Assembly (NCBI GenBank): GCA_021325135.1 | Contig: JAJPHT010000045.1 | Location: 1 to 64,000 of the forward strand | Reading direction: 5' to 3' | Source of the DNA: Pseudomonadota bacterium | Lineage (GTDB): Archaea > Thermoplasmatota > SW-10-69-26 > JACQPN01 > JAJPHT01 | Length of the DNA: 64,000 nucleotides | Shown here: in pieces, positions 55,881-64,000 of the stretch | How the letters are laid out: each line of letters opens with the position of its first letter | Position numbering within the stretch: the stretch's first letter is position 1 | Program-made: the position numbers and the translations under genes | Notes under the pieces: model-generated | Told to the model about the DNA's origin: nothing | Databases searched by the model: none | Seen by the model: only the letters and a program-made list of their open reading frames with translations

Positions 55881-58154
55881 TTGCCCACCATCGAGTCGAC
55901 CCCCGCCTTCGTCGAGGAATCCTACAAGAAGATGGAGACGCGCCTCGAGAAGGTCCGGGCCCGGCTCAACCGCCCCCTCACGCTGGCCGAGAAGATCGTG
56001 CTTGGCCACCTCCACGACCCCGAGGGGCAGGAGATGGAGCGCGGCAAGGCGTACCTCCTGCTGCACCCCGACCGCGTGGCCATGCAGGACGCCACCGCGC
56101 AGATGGCCATCCTCCAGTTCATGACGGCGGGCCGGCCCTCCGTCGCCGTCCCCACCACCATCCACTGCGACCACCTCATCGTCGCCAAGGAGGGCGCGGC
56201 CAAGGACATGCCCGTGGCGCTCAAGGAGAACCAGGAGGTCTACGACTTCATGGCCAGCGCCGCCGCCAAGTACGGCATCGGCTTCTGGAAGCCCGGCAGC
56301 GGCATCATCCACCAGGTCGTCCTGGAGAACTACGCGTTCCCCGGCGGCATGATCATCGGCACCGACTCCCACACGCCCAACGCGGGCGGCCTGGGCATGG
56401 TCGCCGTGGGCGTGGGCGGCGCGGACGCGGTGGACGTCATGGCGGGCTTCCCCTGGGAGGTCCTCCAGCCCAAGATCATCGGCGTGAAGCTCACCGGCAC
56501 GCTCTCCGGCTGGACCGCGCCCAAGGACGTGATCCTCAAGCTCGCCGGCATCCTCACCGTCGCGGGCGGCACCAACGCCATCATCGAGTACTTCGGCGAG
56601 GGCACCAGGAGCATCAGCGCGACGGGCAAGGCCACCATCTGCAACATGGGCGCCGAGATCGGCGCGACGTGCAGCGTCTTCCCCTACGACGAGCGCATGC
56701 GCACCTACCTTGCCGCCACCGAGCGCGCCGGGCTCGCCCAGGTCGCGGACCGCCACAAGCACCTGCTCGTGGCGGACGACGACGTCGCGAAGCACCCCGA
56801 GAAGTACTTCGACGAGGTCATCGAGATCGACCTCTCCACGCTGGAGCCCCACGTCGTGGGCCCGCACACGCCCGACCTCGCGCGCCCCATCAGCAAGCTC
56901 GCCGAGGCCGTCGCCAGCGAGAAGTACCCCAACAAGATCAGCGTCGCCCTCATCGGCTCCTGCACCAACTCCAGCTACGAGGACATCAGCCGCGTCGCGG
57001 ACGTCGCCAACCAGGCCAAGGCCCACGGCGCGAAGATGGCGAGCCCGCTCCTGGTCACGCCGGGCAGCGAGCAGATCCACCTCACCATCCAGCGCGACGG
57101 CCAGATGCAGGCCATCGAGGCCCTGGGCGCCACCGTGCTGGCCAACGCGTGCGGCCCCTGCATCGGCCAGTGGAGCCGCCCCGAGCTGAAGCCCGGCGAG
57201 GAGAACGTCATCGTCACCTCCTACAACCGCAACTTCCCCAAGCGCAACGACGGCAACGCGGGCACGCTGAACTTCATCGGCAGCCCCGAGCTCGTCATGG
57301 CCATGGGGCTCGCGGGGCGCCTCGACTTCAACCCGCTCAAGGACGAGCTGGTGGGCGCCGACGGCAAGAAGTACCGCCTCCACGCCCCCGCGCCCGCCCC
57401 CGAGATCCCCGCCAAGGGGTTCGTCAAGGACGAGCACGGCTACCAGGCGCCCGCCAAGGACCCCACCAAGGTCCAGGTGCAGGTCGCCCCGGACAGCAAG
57501 CGCCTCCAGCTGCTGGAGCCCTTCGCGCCCTGGAACGGCCGTGATATCACCGGCGCGCCGCTGCTGCTGAAGGCCAAGGGCAAGTGCACGACGGACCACA
57601 TCAGCCCCGCCGGGCCCTGGCTGCGCTTCCGCGGCCACCTCAACAACATCAGCGACAACATGTTCCTGGGCGCCATCAACGCCTTCACCGGCGAGGCCGG
57701 CAAGGGGAAGAGCCAGATCACGGGCGCCACCGAGGCGTTCCCCGCCGTCGCGCGCGCCTACAAGGCCGCCGGCCAGCCGTGGGTCGTCGTGGGCGACGAG
57801 AACTACGGCGAGGGCAGCAGCCGCGAGCACGCCGCCATGGAGCCGCGATATCTCGGCGGCGCCGCCATCCTCGCCCGCAGCTTCGCGCGCATCCACGAGA
57901 CGAACCTCAAGAAGCAGGGCCTCCTGCCGCTGAAGTTCGCCGACAAGAAGGACTACGAGAAGGTGCGCGAGGACGACCGCATCGACGTGCTGGGCCTCCA
58001 GACCCTCGCCCCCGGCAAGCCCCTCACCGTCGTCCTCCACCACAAGGACGGCACGAAGGACCAGTTCCAGGTGACGCACACCTTCAACGCGGAGCAGGTC
58101 CAGTGGTTCCGCGCGGGCAGCGCGCTCAACGTGCTGCGCCAGGCGAAGCACTGA
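55881..58154 (+). CDS. Aconitate hydratase, mitochondrial type
   Basis: A 757-residue [4Fe-4S] enzyme turning citrate to isocitrate in the TCA cycle. Cluster cysteines lie in [16 protein letters not shown] and [33 protein letters not shown] and [21 protein letters not shown] [18 protein letters not shown] bind substrate, and the swivel domain ends with [19 protein letters not shown]. Length and motifs match the mitochondrial AcnA/ACO2 group. Start TTG at 55881. Icd, the next TCA-cycle enzyme, is 2 kb downstream. Confidence 0.97.
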   Translation: MPTIESTPAFVEESYKKMETRLEKVRARLNRPLTLAEKIVLGHLHDPEGQEMERGKAYLLLHPDRVAMQDATAQMAILQFMTAGRPSVAVPTTIHCDHLIVAKEGAAKDMPVALKENQEVYDFMASAAAKYGIGFWKPGSGIIHQVVLENYAFPGGMIIGTDSHTPNAGGLGMVAVGVGGADAVDVMAGFPWEVLQPKIIGVKLTGTLSGWTAPKDVILKLAGILTVAGGTNAIIEYFGEGTRSISATGKATICNMGAEIGATCSVFPYDERMRTYLAATERAGLAQVADRHKHLLVADDDVAKHPEKYFDEVIEIDLSTLEPHVVGPHTPDLARPISKLAEAVASEKYPNKISVALIGSCTNSSYEDISRVADVANQAKAHGAKMASPLLVTPGSEQIHLTIQRDGQMQAIEALGATVLANACGPCIGQWSRPELKPGEENVIVTSYNRNFPKRNDGNAGTLNFIGSPELVMAMGLAGRLDFNPLKDELVGADGKKYRLHAPAPAPEIPAKGFVKDEHGYQAPAKDPTKVQVQVAPDSKRLQLLEPFAPWNGRDITGAPLLLKAKGKCTTDHISPAGPWLRFRGHLNNISDNMFLGAINAFTGEAGKGKSQITGATEAFPAVARAYKAAGQPWVVVGDENYGEGSSREHAAMEPRYLGGAAILARSFARIHETNLKKQGLLPLKFADKKDYEKVREDDRIDVLGLQTLAPGKPLTVVLHHKDGTKDQFQVTHTFNAEQVQWFRAGSALNVLRQAKH

Positions 58155-58211
58155 GGGGCCGCAGGGAAAACCCTGCGCCCGGTTAAGGGGGCGTGAGGGC
58201 TCTCCGGGCCC

Positions 58212-58409
58212 GTGATCCGCGCCCTTCTCCTGGTCTGCGCCCTCGTCCTGCTCTCCGTCCCCGTCGTGGCCGCCGACCCGGGGCCCGGCGGCCCGCCCGA
58301 GGAGCCCTGCAACCCCAATTGCACCGGGAACCCCGCGATGGACGCCCTCGCGGGCGACCTGCTGGCGTTCGTGGACGGCCCCGGCACGCCCTGCCGCCCC
58401 AGCTGCTGA
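58212..58409 (+). CDS. Small secreted Cys-containing peptide (65 aa)
   Basis: A signal peptide (MIRALLLVCALVLLSVPVVA) and about 44 residues with four cysteines (EEPCNPNCTGN...PCRPSC). GTG start 58212 with a GGTTAAGGG box 24-32 nt upstream. A fourth single-copy member of the tiny exported Cys set in this window. Function unknown. Confidence 0.6.
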   Translation: MIRALLLVCALVLLSVPVVAADPGPGGPPEEPCNPNCTGNPAMDALAGDLLAFVDGPGTPCRPSC

Positions 58410-58456
58410 GCCGCGTCTCCGTCACCTTCACATCCCCGGAGGGCTCCTGCGCCCGC

Positions 58457-58690
58457 GTGAGCGCGGACCTCTTCGAGCGCCGCGGCGTGGCGCCGAGCCC
58501 GCGCAAGGTGCCCTGCGAGTTCTGCGGCCAGCCCCTGGTGGACCCCATCGAGGAGCCGTTCAACCTGGCCTTCATCGGGCACCTCAAGGAGAGCGCGCGC
58601 TGCATGGAGCTGTTCAGCTACGGCATGACGGCGCTGCGCAACGAGATCGGCGTGCGGCTGGGCCAGAAGCCGCAGGTCGACGGCCTCTGA
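58457..58690 (+). CDS. Small C2HC zinc-finger-like protein (77 aa)
   Basis: A 77-residue soluble protein with CEFC (about residues 19-22), His and Cys in HLKESARC, making a C-x2-C...H-x6-C set able to hold zinc. GTG start at 58457, with SD-like GGAGGG (58438-58443) ahead. The frame is open further upstream, so the N-terminus is not certain. Unrecognised family; perhaps RNA- or DNA-binding. Confidence 0.6.
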   Translation: MSADLFERRGVAPSPRKVPCEFCGQPLVDPIEEPFNLAFIGHLKESARCMELFSYGMTALRNEIGVRLGQKPQVDGL

Positions 58691-58691
58691 C

Positions 58692-58976
58692 TCAGTCCTT
58701 GTAGCTCATGTGGCTGGGGTGGCGCGGGAAGTCCTGCGGCTCGCGGCGCGAAGGGGGCGTCGCGCGCAGGATGCGGTCGGAGCGCGTGGCGTCGGCGAGG
58801 CGGCCCAGGTCCGCGATGGCGCTGAGGTAGTGGAGCCTCGCGTTGGGGGCGAGGCCCGAGGCCTTGAGGTCGGCGCTGATGCGCGCGAGGGCCTGGCGGG
58901 GCTTGGAGGGGAGGGGGGCGATCTTCTCGGCGATGCGGCTCTCGGCGTAGGCGTCGGTGACGGGCGCGCGCGTCAT
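58692..58976 (-). CDS. Small helical protein, unknown (94 aa)
   Basis: A 94-residue Arg/Ala-rich protein: a helical first half (VTDAYAESRIAEKIAPLPSK) and a basic tail ending HMSYKD. ATG at 58974-58976; overlapping frames are worse. It ends head-to-head with the zinc-finger-like gene, two bases apart. Function unknown. Confidence 0.5.
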   Translation of the reverse strand: MTRAPVTDAYAESRIAEKIAPLPSKPRQALARISADLKASGLAPNARLHYLSAIADLGRLADATRSDRILRATPPSRREPQDFPRHPSHMSYKD

Positions 58977-59032
58977 GGGTCCTGCTGGGCGCTCGTGGGA
59001 TTTGGCTTTGCGGGCGAATCCGTTCCGGCCCT

Positions 59033-59677
59033 TCAGGCGGGGGGCTTCCCGTAGAGCTGGTCGAGCCCCTGCTTCACGCGCTGCGTCTGCCACCGGGTCA
59101 CGTCGCGGCCGATGAGGGTGAGCTTGGGGACGAGGCTGCGGGGCAGGCGGAGGAGGTCCGGGTTCGCGTCGGCGTGGTCGAAGACCCACTCCATGAGAGC
59201 GGTGTTCTCCTCCACGATCCGGTCGGGAAGCTCGCGTGTGGGGAAGGCTTGGAGAAGCAGGTCGTCGTAGTCCTTCGCGCTTTCCACCCGGGCCAGCGTC
59301 GCGAGGTCGGGGAGGCGCCTGGCCATCTCGGCCTCGCACCGCTCCAGCACGGGCTGGAAGCGCGCGTCCTTGACCTTGACGATGAGGTTCAGCTCGCGCA
59401 GGCGCAGCACGCGGGGCGCGTTCTCGCGGGCGAGGCGTAGCGCGTCCTCCCCGGCGTCCACGCGGCGGGCGAGGTCCAGGAGGAACTGCACGTCCTCGCG
59501 CAGGCGCGGGCGAAGCTCCAGCGCGGCCAGCCCGCCCATGACCGCGGCCTCGACGCCGCGGGCGAGGAAGGCGAGGGGGCCGTGGGCTTCCTGGGAGAGG
59601 CGCTCGCGGAGGTGGTGGAGGCCCGCGTCCAGGTCGGCCTCCGCCTTGGCGAGAAGGATGCGCTCCGCGTCGCGCAT
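59033..59677 (-). CDS. Helical protein, unknown (214 aa)
   Basis: A 214-residue, mostly helical soluble protein with Leu/Arg/Glu heptads and one Cys; VLRLRELNLIVKVKDARFQPVLERCEAEMARR is its most regular part. It starts four bases after the stop of the gene at 59682, so the two form an operon. No family was recognised. Confidence 0.65.
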   Translation of the reverse strand: MRDAERILLAKAEADLDAGLHHLRERLSQEAHGPLAFLARGVEAAVMGGLAALELRPRLREDVQFLLDLARRVDAGEDALRLARENAPRVLRLRELNLIVKVKDARFQPVLERCEAEMARRLPDLATLARVESAKDYDDLLLQAFPTRELPDRIVEENTALMEWVFDHADANPDLLRLPRSLVPKLTLIGRDVTRWQTQRVKQGLDQLYGKPPA

Positions 59678-59681
59678 GGGA

Positions 59682-59972
59682 TCACTCGTACTCGAGCACG
59701 AGCTTGTCGTCCTTGATCACGCGGAGGCTCGCGGTGCGGCCCATCTCGGGGTTCATCAGCGGCAGGGCGATGCGGTAGTGGACGTGCTCGGGCTCGCGGC
59801 AGTGGCAGGGGCCGCTCTCCTGGATCTTCGTCTTCAGCGTGCTCTTGCCCACGGTGAGCTGGAAGGGCGTTCCGGGGGCGGGGAGCTTGGGGAGCCAGGC
59901 TTTCTCGACGAGGAGGAAGCCTTCCTCGGCCTCCTCGGCGCCGATCTTGCGTTTCATCGTGTTCGAGGCCAT
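59682..59972 (-). CDS. Small protein with CHC/HVH cluster, unknown (96 aa)
   Basis: A 96-residue beta-rich protein. A CHCREPEHVH segment near residues 56-65 groups two Cys and three His and may bind a metal. Ends LEYE. ATG 59970-59972; a T-run box (GTTCTTTCC, 60005-60013) lies about 35 nt ahead. First gene of a two-gene operon with the gene at 59033. No family recognised. Confidence 0.6.
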   Translation of the reverse strand: MASNTMKRKIGAEEAEEGFLLVEKAWLPKLPAPGTPFQLTVGKSTLKTKIQESGPCHCREPEHVHYRIALPLMNPEMGRTASLRVIKDDKLVLEYE

Positions 59973-60124
59973 GATCGCTCGACTCGGGCCGCGCGGGGCG
60001 GCGGGGAAAGAACCGTGAGCGCCGCGAAAACGCGGAGCGCCGGGGGCGTTGCCCGCCTTTCGATGAGGCGCTTCCGGATTTGAATCTTGTGGTCACGCGG
60101 CTGCGGCGTCCGCCCCCGGAGAAA

Positions 60125-60134
60125 CCCTAATAGG
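60125..60134 (+). promoter_or_regulatory. TATA-like box of icd
   Basis: CCTAATAGGG, centred 34 nt ahead of the inferred ATC start codon at 60164; the spacing supports initiation well before the first GTG (60236). Confidence 0.5.
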
Positions 60135-60163
60135 GGGCACTCGGTTGGCGCGCCCAAGAGGCG

Positions 60164-61561
<1,398 letters not shown>

Positions 61562-61578
61562 GCCTCGTCAAGAGCGCC

Positions 61579-61671
61579 CGGCGCGCAGCGCCGAGGCGCG
61601 TGCGATGCCTATCGCCCCTCGCCGCAGCGAGGGGCGCGTAGGGCGTATTGCGCCGCTGGTACGCCAGCGGC
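61579..61671. other. Structured gap after icd: three hairpins in a row
   Basis: CGGCGC-GCA-GCGCCG (61579-61593), CGCCCCTCGC-CGCA-GCGAGGGGCG (61613-61636) and GCCGCTGG-TACG-CCAGCGGC (61652-61671), all with perfect arms, fill the gap after icd. A weaker fourth stem, CGCGGG/CCCGCG, lies at about 61693-61719. They may end both convergent transcripts or form a small RNA; no coding signal is seen between 61562 and 61761. Confidence 0.6.
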
Positions 61672-61761
61672 CAGCGGGGGCCTGTGCGGGACCGCGGGTG
61701 TTGGGCACAATGGCCCGCGGCCCCGCCAAGCTTCCTCGCCCGGGGCGATCAAGGCGTGGAG

Positions 61762-62223
61762 CTATTTCAAGCGAGGCAGCAGGGCGGTTGCGTCCCTGGA
61801 CAACCGTCCCTCCTCTTCCAGCGAGTCCCAGGCCTCGCGGACGTAGGTCCACAGCGCCGCCGGCGTCGGGTTGCCCGCCTGCGCGTAACGGATGCGACCC
61901 TCCGCGTCGACGAGCAGCAGCGTGGGGGTCTCGGTCACGCCCAGCGCGCGGGCGAGGCCGGGCCGGTCGTGGACCGAGAGGGGGACGGCGGGCACCTCCG
62001 GCGCGGCGTCGAGGACGATGCCCGGCGTCTCCGCGCACTCGCTGCAGAGCCGGCTCGTGAAGTAGAGCGCGGTGAGGGGCGCCCGCGGCGCGGGGAGCAC
62101 GTCCTCCGGGACGCGGGCGAGGCGCGGCCGGAAGCCTGCGCGCCGGCGGGCGCGCGCCCACGCGAGGGCGATCACCAGCGCGACGAGGGCCGCCGCGATG
62201 CCCAGCCGCGCGAGGACGTCCAT
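61762..62223 (-). CDS. Membrane-anchored thioredoxin-like protein
   Basis: A 153-residue protein with an N-terminal membrane helix (residues 5-24) and a thioredoxin fold carrying C60-S-E-C63 at YFTSRLCSEC, followed by GVTETPTLLLVDAEGRI with the cis-Pro (ETPT). It would reduce or form disulfides on the outer face or at the membrane. The partner DUF4395 protein lies 3 nt upstream in the same operon. The many Cys-rich secreted proteins nearby could be clients (inference). Confidence 0.9.
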   Translation of the reverse strand: MDVLARLGIAAALVALVIALAWARARRRAGFRPRLARVPEDVLPAPRAPLTALYFTSRLCSECAETPGIVLDAAPEVPAVPLSVHDRPGLARALGVTETPTLLLVDAEGRIRYAQAGNPTPAALWTYVREAWDSLEEEGRLSRDATALLPRLK

Positions 62224-62226
62224 GGC

Positions 62227-62685
62227 TCACGCCTGCGCGGAGCGCCCGGTCCAGCGCGCGAGGAGCGAGTAGACCTCGCAGCCCACGCAGACGTCGGTCA
62301 CGGCGGCCAGGAGCGCCAGCGCGGCCACGAGGAGCGCCAGACCCCAGCCCACGAGGGGCGAGGCGAAGACCAGGAGCGCCAGCGAGGCGGCGGCGAGGAA
62401 CGCGAAGCCGACTCCCTGCGCGAAGCGCACCGGGGCCGCGTCCTTGAGGCGCGCGGGCGGGCCCAGCTTGAGCGCGGGCACGACGGCGTGCTTCCAGAGC
62501 AGCGCCAGCGGGTTGGCCTGCGGGCCGAGGAACGCGCCCGCGCCCAGGAGGAGCGCGAGGACGGGAAGGAGAAGCGGGACCTTGAGCACGAACGCGACGA
62601 GGGAGAGCGCGCCGACCACGCCTTGGTTGAAGCGCGGGGCGCGGGGGTCGATGCGGGGCACGGGAAAGGAGGACGCGCGGGCCAC
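62227..62685 (-). CDS. DUF4395 membrane protein
   Basis: A 152-residue protein with four helices and the DUF4395 start IDPRAPRFNQGVVG and end DVCVGCEVYSLLARW. Proteins of this family often occur next to or fused with thioredoxin-like proteins, as here, and the CxxC pair may take part in electron passage. GTG start at 62683-62685, in frame with family motif; a TTG at 62698-62700 is an alternative. It lies 23 nt after the gene at 62709. Confidence 0.88.
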   Translation of the reverse strand: MARASSFPVPRIDPRAPRFNQGVVGALSLVAFVLKVPLLLPVLALLLGAGAFLGPQANPLALLWKHAVVPALKLGPPARLKDAAPVRFAQGVGFAFLAAASLALLVFASPLVGWGLALLVAALALLAAVTDVCVGCEVYSLLARWTGRSAQA

Positions 62686-62708
62686 CAAGAAGAGGCGCAA
62701 CGCGGCAA

Positions 62709-62927
62709 CTAGCGCCGGCTCCAGCTCCACCCCTGCTGGGGGCCTTCGCGCGGGCGGCGGAACGTGTTGATGTACGCCAGCGTGATGCCCGCGGCGAGGG
62801 TGAGGCCGCCGATGACCATGCCCGTCGCGACCGCGACGATGGGGTAGTGGTTGCTCGTGAAGTACGCGACGAGCGTGAGGAGCGCGCCGAGGCCCATGAG
62901 GATCGCGGGATGCCAGCGGGGGTCCAT
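62709..62927 (-). CDS. Small two-helix membrane protein
   Basis: A 72-residue protein with two membrane helices (residues 8-24 and 30-52), ending in basic residues with two Trp. First gene of the thioredoxin/DUF4395 operon. ATG at 62925-62927, divergent from the SDR gene. No family recognised. Confidence 0.65.
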   Translation of the reverse strand: MDPRWHPAILMGLGALLTLVAYFTSNHYPIVAVATGMVIGGLTLAAGITLAYINTFRRPREGPQQGWSWSRR

Positions 62928-62949
62928 GGACGCGGGGGCACCGGCGGCG

Positions 62950-62961
62950 GTCCATAAGGCA
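62950..62961. promoter_or_regulatory. Shared AT-rich box between divergent genes
   Basis: TCCATAAGGCAT lies 29-40 nt ahead of the SDR ATG (62990) and about 25-34 nt ahead of the minus-strand ATG (62927), so one AT-rich island could serve both promoters. Confidence 0.45.
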
Positions 62962-62989
62962 TTTCCCTTGGGGCGCGGTCGCCTCGCCC

Positions 62990-63718
62990 ATGGCTCGGGT
63001 CGTCCTCGTGACGGGAGCGGGGCGCGGCTTGGGCGCCGCGACGGCGGAGCGCCTGGCGCAGGACGGGTGGGACGTCGTCATCAACTACCGCCAGACGGCG
63101 GAGGGCGCCGAGGCGGTGCGGACCACCGTGGAGGCCATGGGCCAGCGCGCGCTCGTGGTGAAGGCCGACGTCTCGCGCTGGGACGAGGCGCAGGCCATGG
63201 TGGCGGAGACGATCTCCTCCCTGGGCCGCCTCGACGCGGTGGTCAACAACGCGGGCATCTACCGCCGCGCCACCGTGGACAAGGTGGAGCCCGAGGACTG
63301 GCACGAGGCGCTGGACGTGAACCTCACCGGCACGTTCTACGTCACCAAGGCCGCGCTGGCGCACCTGCCCGACGGCGCGCGCATCGTGAACTTCACCAGC
63401 GTCCTGGGCGCCATGGGCAGCAAGCACGGCGCCCACTACTCGGCGAGCAAGGGGGGCGTCATCGCCATGACCAAGAGCCTCGCCAAGGAGCTTGGCCCCC
63501 GCGGCATCCTCGTCAACGCCATCGCCCCGGGCGCCATCGCCACCGACATGATCGGCCAGGACACGCCCGAGCAGCGCGCGGCGCGGGAGAAGACCATCCC
63601 CCTGGGTCGCGTGGGCCGGCCGGAGGAGATCGCGGGCGTCGTGAGCTTCCTCCTGGGCCCCGACGCGTCCTACCTCACCGGGCAGGTCCTGCACGTCAAC
63701 GGCGGATTGTACGTTTGA
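62990..63718 (+). CDS. Short-chain dehydrogenase/reductase (FabG-like)
   Basis: A 242-residue classical [21 protein letters not shown] binds NAD(P), NNAG is conserved, and the catalytic Ser-Tyr-Lys set is [23 protein letters not shown]. The C-terminal [20 protein letters not shown] and [12 protein letters not shown] match 3-oxoacyl-ACP reductases. In archaea without fatty acid synthesis such enzymes use other 3-oxo or hydroxy substrates, so the substrate is open. Confidence 0.93.
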   Translation: MARVVLVTGAGRGLGAATAERLAQDGWDVVINYRQTAEGAEAVRTTVEAMGQRALVVKADVSRWDEAQAMVAETISSLGRLDAVVNNAGIYRRATVDKVEPEDWHEALDVNLTGTFYVTKAALAHLPDGARIVNFTSVLGAMGSKHGAHYSASKGGVIAMTKSLAKELGPRGILVNAIAPGAIATDMIGQDTPEQRAAREKTIPLGRVGRPEEIAGVVSFLLGPDASYLTGQVLHVNGGLYV

Positions 63719-63791
63719 GGGCACCCAGTGGGTAGCCATTGGGGAAAACCGATATCGCCACCCCTGGGCCTGCGCCGGGCGAGGCCGTCCC

Positions 63792-64000
63792 GTGAGGCTG
63801 TCCATCGTCGCCCTCGTCGCGCTCCTGCTCGCCCCCGGCGTGCTCGCCCTTCAGCCGCTCCCGCCCGCCGCGCCCCGCGTGGCCGGGGGCTTCACCGTCG
63901 CGCTGCTGGCGCCCGTCGCCGGCCCCACCGCGCTGGCCTTCGGGCCCGGCGGCCCGGACCTCTACGCGACGACGCTCACCGGCGACGTGCAGCGTGTGCC
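63792..64000 (+). CDS. Secreted beta-propeller dehydrogenase-like protein (start only)
   Basis: The first 69 codons: a signal peptide (MRLSIVALVALLLAPGVLAL with a GTG start) and GGFTVALLAPVAGPTALAFGPGGPDLYATTLTGDV, in which the PTALAFGPGG and LYATTLTGDV segments match the first blade of PQQ-type sugar/sorbosone dehydrogenases. The rest lies beyond the right edge, so the function is provisional. A box near GATATC (63752-63757) precedes it. Confidence 0.7.
   Translation, partial: MRLSIVALVALLLAPGVLALQPLPPAAPRVAGGFTVALLAPVAGPTALAFGPGGPDLYATTLTGDVQRV

Noticed and set aside
61568..63805. 745-codon minus-strand frame
   Set aside because: Shadow of the SDR and thioredoxin/DUF4395 region; no domain is readable.

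Overview
The window looks archaeal, from a GC-rich genome. The evidence is a Nop5/fibrillarin (box C/D RNP) operon, the archaea-only GatD/GatE tRNA amidotransferase, a MetRS with a C-terminal EMAP-type domain, small RAM-domain (Lrp-type) proteins, an XRE-CBS regulator and TATA-like boxes about 33-37 nt ahead of many start codons with no room for a Shine-Dalgarno site. A Thermoplasmata-related euryarchaeon is my best guess, by inference only. Quinone-type dihydroorotate dehydrogenase, mitochondrial-type aconitase, isocitrate dehydrogenase and a copper operon suggest a respiring heterotroph. About 73 protein genes (two cut by the window edges) and three tRNA genes (Pro, Asp, Phe) were found. No rRNA, CRISPR array, transposase or integrase was seen, and no gene-free stretch exceeds 300 bases.

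Layout. 1-5.7 kb: thiolase start, a lipoprotein, two mini zinc-ribbon proteins, a RAM-domain protein, Hsp20, a PD-(D/E)XK-like protein and pyrD. 5.8-8.9 kb: Nop5, fibrillarin and a sugar-nucleotide epimerase. 8.9-14 kb: an unusual HExxH protein with a long hydrophobic glycine-rich middle, an ABC exporter and a convergent subtilase lipoprotein. 14-18 kb: a small secreted peptide followed by a membrane-tethered winged-helix regulator, tRNA-Pro, a second ABC exporter, and tRNA-Asp with a perfect palindrome on its 3' end. 18-21 kb: small secreted Cys-rich proteins, including four tandem paralogues next to an HNH nuclease gene. 21-27 kb: two membrane proteins and a four-gene copper/secreted-protein operon. 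27-31 kb: a membrane protein plus winged-helix regulator, then gatDE. 31-42.6 kb: membrane protein, Nudix, RND exporter, tRNA-Phe, zinc-ribbon protein, ceramidase-like protein with PKD domains, M20 peptidase, DMT transporter. 42.6-49.5 kb: a transglutaminase / MoxR / DUF58 operon. 49.6-59 kb: CBS regulator, MetRS, methyltransferase, aconitase. 59-64 kb: small helical proteins, icd, a thioredoxin/DUF4395 membrane operon, an SDR and the start of a secreted dehydrogenase-like gene.

The most unusual content is (i) the array of secreted Cys-rich proteins sharing a conserved upstream promoter module, with a remnant of the HNH gene showing how the array was duplicated; (ii) the HExxH/glycine-zipper protein beside an ABC exporter; (iii) the one-protein extracellular sensor-to-DNA-binding regulator with a secreted peptide gene directly upstream; (iv) the tRNA-Asp palindrome flanked by a repeat of the tRNA 3' end; and (v) eukaryote-like low-complexity tails on fibrillarin (Arg/Gly) and isocitrate dehydrogenase (Lys/Ala).
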